Shown piece by piece: positions 1 through 12,135 of a DNA stretch of 64,000 nt; the first letter of the stretch is position 1, and each line of letters opens with the position of its first letter. Under the pieces are notes generated by a model. That model made no database searches and was not told the origin of the DNA. It saw only the letters and a list, made by a program, of their open reading frames with translations. This DNA comes from Azadirachta indica (Eukaryota; Streptophyta; Magnoliopsida; Sapindales; Meliaceae): NCBI GenBank assembly GCA_022749755.1, contig CM040440.1, forward strand, positions 16,417,269-16,481,268, given 5' to 3'. Made by a program: the position numbers and the translations under genes.

Positions 1-150
1 AAAGAAATAATGCATGTGAACAAACATTAAAAGTTGCAGTTTGATTCTTTTAACAAACTAACAGTAATTCTCAGTTTGATTCTTTTAGCAAGAGTATGAA
101 ATATTAACAGTCTATTTTAAACTGTCAGTGATATTAATAAAGTTCCTTAC

Positions 151-1607
151 AAATGAAGTTTTGGTATATACGCTCCTTCCACATTATTGCATACCACAAT
201 TATCTTGTCCGGCATCACCATTTGTCCGTTATTTTTAGTAGGCCTGTTCAAAAAATATTGTTAGGCTATTAGGTCTACAATAGCCTGCTAGAAAAACATT
301 AACAATACACGCCAAAAGTTAAACGCGTACGTATTTATAAAAGGAAGAAGAGGATAAAGTCAACATACTTGTCACCTGGCAGCCATTTTTCCGTATGAGA
401 GGATTCAAATTTAAGCCCTTGTTTGCAATCAGGGCAATAATAATCGATGTGCTCCAGGTCCTTCACATCATAATAAAGTCAATGACCCCCAAAAAGGCAA
501 AAACCCCCATGAAATAGAGAAATAACATAAATATAAAATTACAAATTAGGCACCTTAAAAAGTTTGCTGGAAATTTTGTCACATTCAGCGTGTACCCAAA
601 CGTTACAACCATCACAACATACCTGATCCAGACAATAAACAACAATGTTAATTGAAAGTGCAAATAATCTCAAAACATTCAATTGTTTTATTAAAGAAAA
701 GCATTACTGGCCTAATTGAAAGTGCGAATAATCTTTACCCAATTCCCACCGTCTGAATGGTGCCAAATTTTCTTGCATATGCCACAATATTGTTTCGATT
801 TTTGTAACTGTAAAATGAATGAATGTGAAGATCACATTAATAGAAAAAGGTGAATATATTCCCTTCAATCAATGAAAAGAAAATGGAAGTCATATTCATG
901 TGAAATAAAATTCAAGAATACAAAGTTTCTTATGAACCTTAGTACAATGTTTGCATAAAAACTGGGTTTCAGATACTGAGCCTTTCATTCTCTTCATTTT
1001 GCACAGTCGAATTAAGCCACAACCGTCACAAACTCTTGCATCCTTATAACATGCATTCTGCAGCAGTTGATTAAAAGATGAATTCTTGTAATCCAATGAC
1101 AAAAATTATGTTATGCATTGACTTAAAAAATATTATCTGATAACCCAAAATGACAGTCAATATAGAATCCAAAGACACATTCAGGGTGTTAGACGATAAG
1201 TGCTACAGTGAGCAGAATTTTGCATGAATAACCCACCAACAAAAATGGTAGACAAATGCATTACATAACAGTCTAGAGCTGGGGTCAAATATGGCGCTAG
1301 CACGTAATACAATAGCAACTAAATTACTAGGAAAAGATTGTACACAAAGTCACAGATGGGAAAGTGAGCAGCATTGAATTTTAGTACCTAAGACAAGATA
1401 GGAAAAATTCAAGAACCAAATAAAACACGCGCCACTGTCACAAGGGGAATTTGAATCGAAAAAGCTATGTGCAAAGACAAGAAGATAGTAGAAAGAACAA
1501 ACAGAGTCTTTTCCCGATAATAGCATCAACACACTGGAAGAAAACCACCACACGATAACAAGACCAAAGTGCTTCACAAATTCCACAGCACCAATGTCAG
1601 CGGAAGA

Positions 1608-1645
<38 letters not shown>

Positions 1646-3384
1646 ATATCAAACAAGTCATGCAAATGGAGGTGACATTCAAGAGGAAAGGTAGACCTAA
1701 ATGGAAAATATAGGTCTATGTAGCAGAGCTTTTAAAGATTGTAGAAATTTAATCAAAGTGACCTTAATTTAATAACTTTACATATCCCCGTTCTTTTGGA
1801 TCATTCTAAGAACCAATTAATACATTTAACTAACGAATTTTTATGAAAATAAAAAGCAGAAAACCAACACAAACCAACCCTAAATTAAACTAACAATAAG
1901 TACATTAAGCTGATATACTTCTAACACGTCTCATCCCCAAGATATGAATTGTGATTGCAGCCTTATAAAAGAAACCAAGAAATTTCAAGTGCCACAGAGT
2001 ATTGAAAAGGAGAGAGTTGATTGTATTGAAATTTGCCTGGTTTTGAGAGTAATATTCCAGATCCTGGCTTGAACCCGTAGCCTCTTGAACTCTGCGGGAA
2101 TAAGCTTCAGTATCAATTTGGCCGATCCCAATGTCTACCTCCAGAAAACCATTTTCTGCTAAAATTGCCTCCTCCAATGCCATCTGAAAACCACTAATCT
2201 TGCTCTTGTGCAACTGAGTTGGCTCCTGAAATCTAAACAAGCAGAAAATCAAGAAAACCATTTATACTCTAACAACTTCACTGTAAAATCATCCAAAACT
2301 GGAAGTATACATACCTGTCCATGAATTCTGCAAAGGGGAATATCATCCCTTGTTTCACCCATCCATAGTCCTGCCCACCAACATAATCCACAAACAAGTA
2401 TAAATGTAAACGCAATGACCATATATTTAACAATAGAAAACAAACCAAAACATGAGAGATTAACATCAAGAGCCATGAAAAAGAAAATACCCTTTGCGTT
2501 CCATTCTTTGAATAACCAAAAAACATGACACAAAGGGCACCGGGAATACAACATCTCAAAACAGCTTCAGGTGCTTGCAAAATGGGATCAATTACAACTG
2601 CTGGCCAAGCAGGATACGTCCTCCCACATTTAGCCCAAACCAAATCACCCAAAGCAAAATCCTCCGGCTTATAAACATCCTTTCTCTTTTTCCCTTTCTC
2701 TTTTGTCAATCTTTCTACACTCCTAGAACTAAACTCCGGCATAAACTGTTTATTACCTACCAATGTCAGAGAATTCACATTATGCACGGGCATGGCAGAG
2801 TGACGTGAAACCAAATACTCTCTCGGATCAAAATCATTGTATCCTCCATAACCCACGCCCTTTTCTGCTAATGAGTAGTAATTTGAACTTCCAAGTCTAT
2901 ACTTATCCCTCACAAAACTCATTCCATTGTATTTTTTCTGAAAATCATCTTTGACTTCAATAATATCAACATCATCATCGTCGTCAAAACTAGAATCTGT
3001 ATCACCCACAACAAGAACCGAGTCATCATATCTGGAAGGAAGTATTTGAGTCCTTCCTTTCGACGATTTCATAACCGGGGGCCGAAGCCTGTCGGAGCTC
3101 CGCTTCGTATCTCTCCCTTTACAATTAGAATTCCTCGAATCTGGTTCGAATTCGGAGCCCCAGCATGAGTTATCCTCGCTAATCCAAGAACTTGAACCGC
3201 TGCTAAAATCATCGCCTTCAACATGCATTAACTTATGATGATAATCGTTGCCGTCTCTTCTTCTTCGTTTCTTTGGATTAGCCGTGTACGCCAACTCGTC
3301 CGCCACTTCGTCCTCATAACATGATCCAAACTTGTACTGTTGCGGATTCGACATTTCTAGATTCGCAGGGCGCTTTATTATCAT
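151..3384 (-). CDS. ATX3: ATX3-type histone-lysine N-methyltransferase, 5' half (gene continues beyond the left edge)
   Basis: Trithorax-like H3K4 methyltransferase of the ATX3/4/5 group, acting in the nucleus; the catalytic SET domain lies outside the window. Eight phase-consistent exons can be placed: 3384-2491, 2370-2315, 2232-2037, 1057-938, 807-739, 622-554, 460-369 and 243-151, about 529 codons. Residues 1-240 are acidic and basic low complexity with a KKRRRR nuclear signal. A PWWP domain follows at about 246-320 (GDLVWAKCG, YPAWPAVV, YGWVKQG, FMDRFQ). A zinc-binding PHD region spans about 390-480 (CDGCG, CKHC, CGICKKIWHH, CCDGCNVWVH, CPDC). The start is the first ATG of the long first exon. 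Intron 3 appears to use a GC donor (2036-2035). The paralog choice (ATX3 rather than ATX4/5) rests on the Arabidopsis gene order recalled for the neighbours. No lesions were seen in this copy. Confidence 0.9.
1608..1645. repeat. (GT)n(GA)n microsatellite in an ATX3 intron
   Basis: A compound dinucleotide repeat lies in intron 3 of the ATX3-type gene. The duplicated copy at 7919-7965 is about 10 bp longer, which is why the offset between the two ATX3 copies changes from 6310 to 6320 across it. Confidence 0.9.
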
Positions 3385-3413
3385 AATTTTCTAAGCCCCT
3401 TCCCCTTCAAACC

Positions 3414-3559
3414 AAACCCTAATTTCCCATGTAAAACGGCAAATTGTATATTCAAAGCATCTAAGCCCCACAACGTACGGCCGAATGCTTGTATTTACGT
3501 AAAATTCAATTAGAAATATATTAAAACCCCAAACCCTAGACTACGATGCGAAACCCTAA
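3414..3559. promoter_or_regulatory. Three telo-box motifs upstream of the ATX3 start
   Basis: AAACCCTA(A/G) occurs at 3414-3422, 3531-3539 and 3551-3559, within 175 bp upstream of the ATG at 3384. Telo-boxes are known in plant promoters, where they bind TRB/PUR-type proteins, and are common near transcription starts of housekeeping genes. All three are preserved in the older duplicated fragment (10880, 10964, 10984). That they are functional here is inference. Confidence 0.5.
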
Positions 3560-3899
3560 TTGACGGCGGTAACGCATAAGACTTACAGAGTTTGAATGTT
3601 TCTGATTCTGTTAAGAAGCGTATTACAGAAAATTGAAAGAAAGTTGTGCATCGCAATTTCCAAATTGATAGCGAATAAACATTAATCGATTTTCGCCGCA
3701 AAACTATACAATTTTCTGCAAGAACCAGCGGTTAGGCGAGGTGAACTTTTAGCTTTGTTAAAGACACGGGGATCTGTTCGGCCAACGACGAGTTTTACAC
3801 AAGGCACAAGTACAGTAGTTATATATTTTTTAAATATTTAAATTGGATAAATAAACAGTTATTTGTGTGCGTATATATATGTATATATTAAATTAATGG

Positions 3900-5329
3900 G
3901 TTAAAATATTAAGGGTAAGGTGGGGTCCGCACCAAAACTGACGTGTTTTGGCTCCAAATATTTGGAGATGGAGGGAGGGGAAAGAAATTTGCGTCGCGGA
4001 AAGCGCGAAATGAAAGATCGAATGAAAGCATGGAATTTTTATGCTGCGTGTGCACGTGATTTGGATGACCCTTTCGGGTACGTGGCTTGCGGTTACGGAC
4101 CTTACGTTTGCCAGTAAGGTAAATCTTCTTCGTTGTCAGAGACGGAAAGAGGAACGGCGTTTACTTCTGGACTTGACTGATCCGTGGCTCCGTTCCAGAG
4201 TGATTATGGGCGTGTTCTTCTAATGATCAGCAGATTGTTTAGTGCTGAAGTTATCTTCTTTAAAATAATAAGAAAAATTAATTATTTTTTAAAATTATAA
4301 CCATTTATCTCAAATTCTTAAAAGCTTATACTACAATCAACATAAAGCAACACCCTTCGTAAAATTTAATTTATATTAATTAGGTCTTTAAAACAATTTT
4401 AATATTCATCCTTCAATACATATTTTAGTTTATATTAAAGAAAATTAGCTTATTCTTTTGTATTTATGTAATATAAATTTATTAATTTAAAATTTTGCAT
4501 GGTCTTTTTGTCTAAATTACTTTTCTAAGTAATTATAATATTTATTTTTCAAAACTTATTCTAAAAATTATTATTATTTTTATTTAAATCATTGATTATA
4601 TTGTATGAAATATATGTGGAAGAATAAATTATAATCATGAAAAACGCATATTTTATAACTAATGTTCTGGCTTATCATCTACAGTATTTCTTTTGGTCAT
4701 TGGTATTAATTAGTTAGCTGAATTATTGATTGTTAATAATCAAAATTTTGGAGTTCAAAGATAAATGAGACATCGAGGTATTGATGTTATGAGATATAAA
4801 TTAAGTATACTATGAAATGTTTTTATTAAGTATTTCACTAAATATTTTAAATTGTATTATATTATTGATTTCGTTACATGTAGTAATTGTGCTTACATAT
4901 TATTAAATGTCTCTAAAAAGTGATAGATTCTTCTATAAATATTTATTGTTAAACAATGTTTAAAGTTAATTGTTTTATAATCAAATAATTTTTTTAATCA
5001 AATATTGTGTATAAGTTTACTTTTCAAGTAGGTGACTTGCCCTTTTTTATTAAAATTTTTCAATTAACATGTGTATAAGTGGATTGAATTAGTAAAGATT
5101 TTAAGTTCAAACTTTTTTAAGATTCAAATGTTTACTTGGTAATAAGAATTATTTTACTTTAATGTCACTTTTTGGGTTTAAGTTTTTAACAAACGTATTT
5201 AATACATTTTGATGTTTTGTATTTTATTTTAGAGGACTTTTGGATGTTAAATTAAGGATTCGAGTTTCATTCTACTTTTTGTGATGATACGCCAAAATAT
5301 GGGTGTTTCACTCTCAGCCAAGTAAGAAT
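3900..5329. other. Intergenic AT-rich spacer upstream of ATX3
   Basis: After about 500 bp of ATX3 promoter, this stretch is AT-rich and I see no convincing coding segment, RNA gene or complete transposon. Short open frames at 3920-4223 have no recognisable content. Confidence 0.5.
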
Positions 5330-5612
5330 ATATCGGGACGTGCTCCAAAAAATTACATGTTTTGAATGGTGCCAGATAACTTCAACGCATTGCACAATCG
5401 CGTTTCTCTTGCCAGAAAATTAAAATATAACCAAAAGTCGAGGCACGAGGGAGAGACAAAAAAGAAGCCCATAGGTCTTCTTATTTTTTGGCTCTCAAAA
5501 AGATGATAACAAATACGGATTCATTATGTTGGGTAATAGTTTAAATTTGGTCTTCAGCACCATGAAAGTGGAGTTCACAATCAAACTTGCTCATGCGTTT
5601 GTGATTTCATGT
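5330..5612 (+). repeat. Outer part of the left arm of an interrupted inverted repeat
   Basis: Read on the minus strand, stretches here match 13197-13310, for example CATGAAATCACA followed by GCATGAGCAAGTTTGATTG, and a GCACGTCCCG-like motif. The order is collinear with the 9650-10720 / 12135-13130 inverted repeat if the ATX3 duplicate (about 5613-9645) was inserted into this arm. The alignment is by eye and patchy. Confidence 0.5.
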
Positions 5613-5969
5613 TTCTGAACAAACCAGATGAGCCAGAACTCGGTAACCATAATGACTCGTATTGTCATTTCTCCCCAAGTAATTTTCCCTGGAGCTGCTT
5701 TATTTCACAACTGAGATTCTTTTTGATGAAAGCATTATGTTTAATAACCCCATCTACTTTCAACACAATTGGTCATTTTCAGTCAAGAGAAAATCAAATG
5801 AATTAGGTAAAATCTGCAGGTATGAATATAAGGTATATTAACATATGGTCCCTGGGATTTGACGCTAAATGGAAGATTTTATGTGCATGTATGTGCATGT
5901 ACGTGCATACAATACTGAATCTCAGTAAGTTAATTAGAATGACACTGAACTATCCCGACAAACATATAT

Positions 5970-7918
5970 CCTCTACTGAACTTCCATTTTTTTGCCCTGC
6001 AGCCAGTGTGACGTTCCCACTCGCTAAGGGTTAGCTTCTTTGACCCACATGATCCACACCTACACATAACCCTACAGAAAAAGGAAAGCACAATCAGTTT
6101 AGCTTAACTCATCTTTAGAATAAATATTCAAATCTCCGAAAATACTGCTTTAAAACCAAAATAAAGCAACTGAATCTTCCTACTGGAAAAAACCTACTCA
6201 AATAAATTTAAATAGTTGCTCAAAATGGATAAAAAATCTCAGTCAACAAAAATATCATACATATATTAGAAGAATACAGAGCAATCACAAGATGCACATT
6301 GTCAAAACCAAAAGAAATAATGCATGTGAACAAACATTAAAAGTTGCAGTTTGATTCTTTTAACAAACTAACAGTAATTCTCAGTTTGATTCTTTTAGCA
6401 AGAGTATGAAATATTAACAGTCTATTTTAAACTGTCAATGATATTAATAAAGTTCCTTACAAATGAAGTTTTGGTATATACGCTCCTTCCACATTATTGC
6501 ATACCACAATTATCTTGTCCGGCATCACCATTTGTCCGTTATTTTTAGTAGGCCTGTTCAAAAAATATTGTTAGGCTATTAGGTCTACAATAGCCTGCTA
6601 GAAAAACATTAACAATACACGCCAAAAGTTAAACGCGTACGTCTTTATAAAAGGAAGAAGAGGATAAAGTCAACATACTTGTCACCTGGCAGCCATTTTT
6701 CCGTATGAGAGGATTCAAATTTAAGCCCTTGTTTGCAATCAGGGCAATAATAATCGATGTGCTCCAGGTCCTTCACATCATAATAAAGTCAATGACCCCC
6801 AAAAAGGCAAAAACCCCCATGAAATAGAGAAATAACATAAATATAAAATTACAAATTAGGCACCTTAAAAAGTTTGCTGGAAATTTTGTCACATTCAGCG
6901 TGTACCCAAACGTTACAACCATCACAACATACCTGATCCAGACAATAAACAACAATGTTAATTGCAAGTGCAAATAATCACAAAACATTCAATTGTTTTA
7001 TTAAAGAAAAGCATTACTGGCCGAATTGAAAGTGCGAATAATCTTTACCCAATTCCCACCGTCTGAATGGTGCCAAATTTTCTTGCATATGCCACAATAT
7101 TGTTTCGATTTTTGTAACTGTAAAATGAATGAATGTGAAGATCACATTAATAGAAAAAGGTGAATATATTCCCTTCAATCAATGAAAAGAAAATGGAAGT
7201 CATATTCATGTGAAATAAAATTCAAGAATACAAAGTTTCTTATGAACCTTAGTACAATGTTTGCATAAAAACTGGGTTTCAGATACTGAGCCTTTCATTC
7301 TCTTCATTTTGCACAGTCGAATTAAGCCACAACCGTCACAAACTCTTGCATCCTTATAACATGCATTCTGCAGCAGTTGATTAAAAGATGAATTCTTGTA
7401 ATCCAATGACAGAAATTATGTTATGCATTGACTTAAAAAATATTATCTGATAATCCAAAATGACAGTCAATATAGAATCCAAAGACACATTCAGGGTGTT
7501 AGACGATAAGTGCTACAGTGAGCAGAATTTTGCATGAATAACCCACCAACAAAAATGGTAGACAAATGCATTACATAACAGTCTAGAGCTGGGGTCAAAT
7601 ATGGCGCTAGCACGTAATACAATAGCAACTAAATTACTAGGAAAAGATTGTACACAAAGTCACAGATGGGAAAGTGAGCAGCATTGAATTTTAGTACCTA
7701 AGACAAGATAGGAAAAATTCAAGACCCAAATAAAACACGAGCCACTGTCACAAGGGGAATTTGAATTGAAAAAGCTATGTGCAAAGACAAGAAGATAGTA
7801 GAAAGAACAAACAGAGTCTTTTCCCGATAATAGCATCAACACACTGGAAGAAAACCACCACACGATAACAAGACCAAAGTGCTTCACAAATTCCACAGCA
7901 CCAATGTCAGCGGAAGAA

Positions 7919-7969
<51 letters not shown>

Positions 7970-8725
7970 CAAACAAGTCATGCAAATGAAGGTGACATTC
8001 AAGATGAAAGGTAGACCTAAATGGAAAATATAGGTCTATGTAGCAGAGCTTTTAAAGATTGTAGAAATTTAATCAAAGTGACCTTAATTTAGTAACTTTA
8101 CATATCCCCGTTCTTTTGGATCATTCTAAGAACCAATTAATACATTTAACTAACGAATTTTTATGAAAATAAAAAGCAGAAAACCAACACAAACCAACCC
8201 TAAATTAAACTAACAATAGGTACATTAAGCTGATATACTTCTAACACGTCTCATCCCCAAGATATGAATTGTGATTGCAGCCTTATAAAAGAAACCAAGA
8301 AATTTCAAGTGCCACAGAGTATTGAAAAGGAGAGAGTTGATTGTAAAGAAATTTGCCTGGTTTTGAGAGTAATATTCCAGATCCTGGCTTGAACCCGTAG
8401 CCTCTTGAACTCTGCGGGAATAAGCTTCAGTATCAATTTGGCCGATCCCAATGTCTACCTACAGAAAACCATTTTCTGCTAAAATTGCCTCCTCCAATGC
8501 CATCTGAAAACCACTAATCTTGCTCTTGTGCAACTGAGTTGGCTCCTGAAATCTAAACAAGCAGAAAATCAAGAAAACCATTTATACTCTAACAACTTCA
8601 CTGTAAAATCATCCAAAACTGGAAGTATACATACCTGTCCATGAATTCTGCAAAGGGGAATATCATCCCTTGTTTCACCCATCCATAGTCCTGCCCACCA
8701 ACATAATCCGCAAACAAGTATAAAT
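5970..8725 (-). pseudogene. Recent partial duplicate of ATX3 (exons 2 to 9), broken
   Basis: Positions 6311-8725 repeat 1-2405 at an offset of 6310-6320, with only about 19-20 substitutions by eye, near 99% identity. It carries equivalents of ATX3 exons 2-8. It also continues left into a ninth exon starting at 6071 (MCRCGSCGS, SEWERHTGCRAKKW) that copy 1 must have beyond the window edge. Homology stops at 8725, inside intron 1, so exon 1 with the start codon and most of the PWWP domain is missing. Exon 3 has a GAG to TAG change (TAG at 8461-8459), a premature stop. With no start and an internal stop this is a pseudogene; transcription was not assessed. Confidence 0.9.
7919..7965. repeat. (GT)n(GA)n microsatellite, duplicated copy
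   Basis: This is the counterpart of 1608-1645 and about 10 bp longer. It shows microsatellite slippage since a recent segmental duplication. Confidence 0.9.
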
Positions 8726-9645
8726 AAAAAAATGTATAAAAGAACAATTAAAGCAGGGAATAGTAAATTTATATATATATCCTCTAATGTCTTTGTGATT
8801 GTCTAATAGATTGTAGAGCAAAAACTAACTTTGTCAAAACTATGCCTTAGAAACTAAACCAACACAAAAGTTGATGATTTAAGCATTGTATCTGTCCTAG
8901 TTGAGGTCAGAATTTGCAAAACTAGTTGCTTCAAAGATTAAAGATGAAAGTTTTTCGACATTGTGCAAATTTCGTTCGAGTGTTATCGGTTTTGATCTCT
9001 TGGTTTTCCATGATAACTATATCTAGAACACTTGTAGTTACTACTAGGTTTGACAAGTAGGATCTCCTATGATAGTACAAGAATTTTAGGGGGTTGAATC
9101 TGCTTACATCAGCATTGAAAATGGGTATGTGTTGTGTGACACATTTGATACTGGCAATGAACATTTTGTTTTGTGAAGCTGATTTTCTCATGCATTGAAA
9201 GCATACCAGTTCCACTTTGATGTTTTCCATTGTCATCCTTGTCCTGACTTGCAGTCAAGGAATTTCTGATTGCATTTGTGTTTTTGCCCTGCAATGCCAG
9301 ATTTGTATACTCTGGAACAGGTCGCATTCTGGGAACTATAAAGTCTCTCCATCTTTGTGGTTGAGAACTTGCGGGATTCTGTCTGTTATATATAGATGGA
9401 TGCTGAACTAGTTCATTCGTGACCAGGTTAGCCCATTTGGGTCTCACTTTCTTTTCTTTGATAGTGCTTATCCTCCAAAGCCCTACACACCACACCGTAT
9501 AACACCAAAACATACATTAGCTGCATCTATAGAATTACAAAGAGCTTCTAAGTCAAGAATGATGATTCTTGGCCAAAACTTTAAAAATCTTGTTCTAGAT
9601 ACAAGTTCATACCAGAAAATAACTTTCTCACCATGATGAAAAGTA
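8726..9645. other. Unassigned segment between the ATX3 duplicate and the inverted repeat
   Basis: The sequence replaces what should be ATX3 intron 1 and exon 1 in the duplicate. A minus-strand open frame at 9513-9109 (134 codons) has protein-like composition, with RWRDFIVPRMRPVPEYTN near its middle. I do not recognise it, and no second exon was found. It could be a captured or decayed exon of another gene. Confidence 0.3.
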
Positions 9646-9649
9646 TAAA

Positions 9650-10720
9650 CAAGCCATACAAGCCGTGTAGATCACCTTTCAAATTCTGATTTTAACTGTA
9701 CAGAACATAAGCTTAATAAAGAGTTATCTTTAACTAAAATCTGAGTGTATTAATAGAAAATTTTGCATCTAGGGAGTGAATCCTGCCATGGATAATATTA
9801 ACACTAAGGAATGGCTAGAGTATAACATAAATTGAGAAAAATCATGTAGCACAAGGATCAGCATGAAGGTTTGATCAAGGCAAGAAGCAGATTGGCAGCA
9901 GAGAGATGTGTAAGAATGGGAATAACGAAATAATGTCGGGAAAAGTCTAGATTAGCATTCAATACTAGAATGCAACCCACGCCTTTTATTTCAACCCAAT
10001 ACCTATTGTAAGCATGGCATAATTTGCTGTAGGAGAGGTTGCGAAAGTCACAATGTAATAGCTCAAACAAGGACAAGGGGCCCTCTCCATTTTTGGGCAC
10101 TTCCCATAACTTCACATCATCACTATCAACATAATCTTCTTGCTCAGACCTTTTACTTTGCCATCATATCCATTTCGCCAAAAATCATATGGCATTAATT
10201 AAACCATGCAATACTATGAGGAAAATCCTACGTCAACTTAAAAAATTATTAAATTTAAACCAGGCAACAACATAGCCATATTAAACCAACCAGAGAATAA
10301 TATATTGACAATTAAACACATTAGTTAAAAATATTTTAAAAACCTGATAAATCGCCAAAATGACCCAGAATCGACACTGGCAAACAGACATCTCCGACAT
10401 GAGTCATGCTGTGTCAGCGACAGATGCCGAGGAACAAGTTGGAATTGGACTTTGACATTTCGGAGCTAACAAAATGAGATTTCGGCCGTACGTCAAAGGC
10501 GCTCAACCGTCAGTCAAGACACTAACTCGCTGTAATTTAGGTCCAGCAAAAACTGCAAATTAAAGTTTGCTTTCGACTGTGTCTATATGTAGATTGTCTT
10601 TCCCACTGGCTAGGGATGGGATTGAAGTTGTTGGACACTAACTTGATAGTTAGAGATCTTTAAACAACGATGTACTTGTTCTAGGGGCGTGGTACTTAAC
10701 CGAAAGGCCACTCACGTCCA
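9650..10720 (+). repeat. Left arm of a roughly 1 kb inverted repeat
   Basis: The segment is similar in inverted orientation to 12135-13130. Matching landmarks are AAGGATCAG..GAAGGTTTGATCAA at 9854-9880, the TAATAGCTCAAACAAGG region near 10050-10080, TTAGGTCCAG near 10540 and AGTTAGAGATCT near 10650. Similarity is roughly 75-85% by eye, with indels. The arms flank an ATX3 start fragment plus an AT-rich element, so the whole may be an old transposon with long terminal inverted repeats that captured a gene piece. Confidence 0.65.
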
Positions 10721-10754
10721 GCGGACGATGATCAAATCTTACCCGTGTATGTAT

Positions 10755-11015
10755 GCCAACTCGGCCGCCACTTTGTCTTGGTAACATGACTCCAATCTTG
10801 TAGTGTTGTGGATTCGGCATTTCTAGTTCCGCAGGTCGCTTTATTATCATCATTTTCTAAACCCCTTCCCCTTCAAACCAAACCCTAATCTCCCACCAAA
10901 AGGGCAAATTGTCCACAATGCCTGTATTTCTGCACAATTCAATTTGGAATGTATTAAAACCCCAAACCCTAGACTATGATGCGAAACCCTAATTGACGGT
11001 AACGCTTGTACAATT
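10755..11015 (-). pseudogene. Older fragment of the ATX3 5' end (start codon and promoter)
   Basis: The segment matches 3290-3570: the start codon region (MIIKRPA.LEM.NPQ.YK), the 5' UTR and all three telo-boxes. It is visibly more diverged (perhaps 85-90% identical) than the 6.3-8.7 kb duplicate. A one-base insertion after about codon 20 shifts the frame, and homology ends soon after, replaced by unrelated sequence. It is therefore a dead fragment from an earlier event than the 99% copy. It lies between the arms of the inverted repeat. Confidence 0.85.
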
Positions 11016-11074
11016 ACATCTGTAATCCAGGAGTTTTAATGCATACCTCGAAATTTTAACACTTATATCAAAAG

Positions 11075-12135
11075 TTAAAAAAAGACATATTTATTTCTAC
11101 TGAATCATTAGTTGACTACTCAATTTTATTTATATAATTATAATACCCTTAATTATTTCAAAGTAAAGTATAAAAAATTCAATTTATATGCAATAAAAAA
11201 TAATTTTAATCAATATTATTTAAAAATTAAAAATTTAATTAATGATAATTTAATTTACGATTTTAATAATTAGATAAAAATTTTAAGGAAAAGACATACT
11301 TTCCTCCCTTGAACTATTAATTAACCATGTATTTTCACTTAAAATGACTATAATACCCTTAATTACTTCAAAATAAAATTTAAGAAACTCAATTTTAATT
11401 TATTTAATATTCACAAAATTAAAATAATTAAAATTTTGATTAATGACAATTATAATTTATATTCATTTAATATTTATTTAAATTAAAAATTTATTTAATG
11501 ATATTTAAAATTAGCAATTTAGGCATGTTGATATTTTTTCTAATTTTCCGTCATTGCATAATTTCATCAAATTTTTTATGTAAACCCAAAAGTTTATATT
11601 TACTTTACAAGTTATAAGATTAATATTAAGTGTAGATTTAATATGAATGTGTATGATATAAATCTTATTATTAAAGTGTTTTTATAAGAAGAGTGAGATT
11701 GATAAGGTTGTGAAATTGTTTAGTGAAATTAAAAAAAAAAATTTATTGCTGGAGAATTTGTAAAAGAGGAGAGTAAGAAAAGCGGCGATTTTGCATATTA
11801 AGATTTGAAATTTGAATAAATATGATATATAAATAAAAATTAAATTCCTATTTTGAGTAAATATTAATTAAATGTAAACTAAAATTATTAAATTAAATTA
11901 TTATTGATTAAATTCTTAATTTTAATAAATATTAAATACTAAAATAAAATTGTTAAATTAAATTGTCATTAATTAAATTTCTAATTTTTAGATAAATATA
12001 TATTAAAATTATTTTTGATTACATACAAATTGAATTTCTTATACTTTACTTTAAAGTAATTAATAGTATTATAGTCATATAAATAAAATTAAATGGTCAA
12101 CTAATAGTTTAGAGAAGGTAAGTGTGTCTTTCCTT
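11075..12135. mobile_element. AT-rich MITE-like element with long terminal inverted repeats
   Basis: The left end (about 11075-11250; AAAGACATATTTATTTC, then ATTAGTTGACTAC) is the inverted partner of the right end (about 11970-12135). A third, direct copy of the same terminus begins near 11280 (TTTAAGGAAAAGACATAC). The interior is almost pure A/T with no coding frame. This fits a non-autonomous terminal-inverted-repeat element. I could not fix a target-site duplication, so the superfamily is open. Confidence 0.6.

Noticed and set aside
1350..1682. 110-codon minus-strand frame with SLSLSLTHTHTH
   Set aside because: It is a translation of the (GT)n(GA)n microsatellite inside an ATX3 intron; the duplicate copy (7660-7896) is the same artefact.
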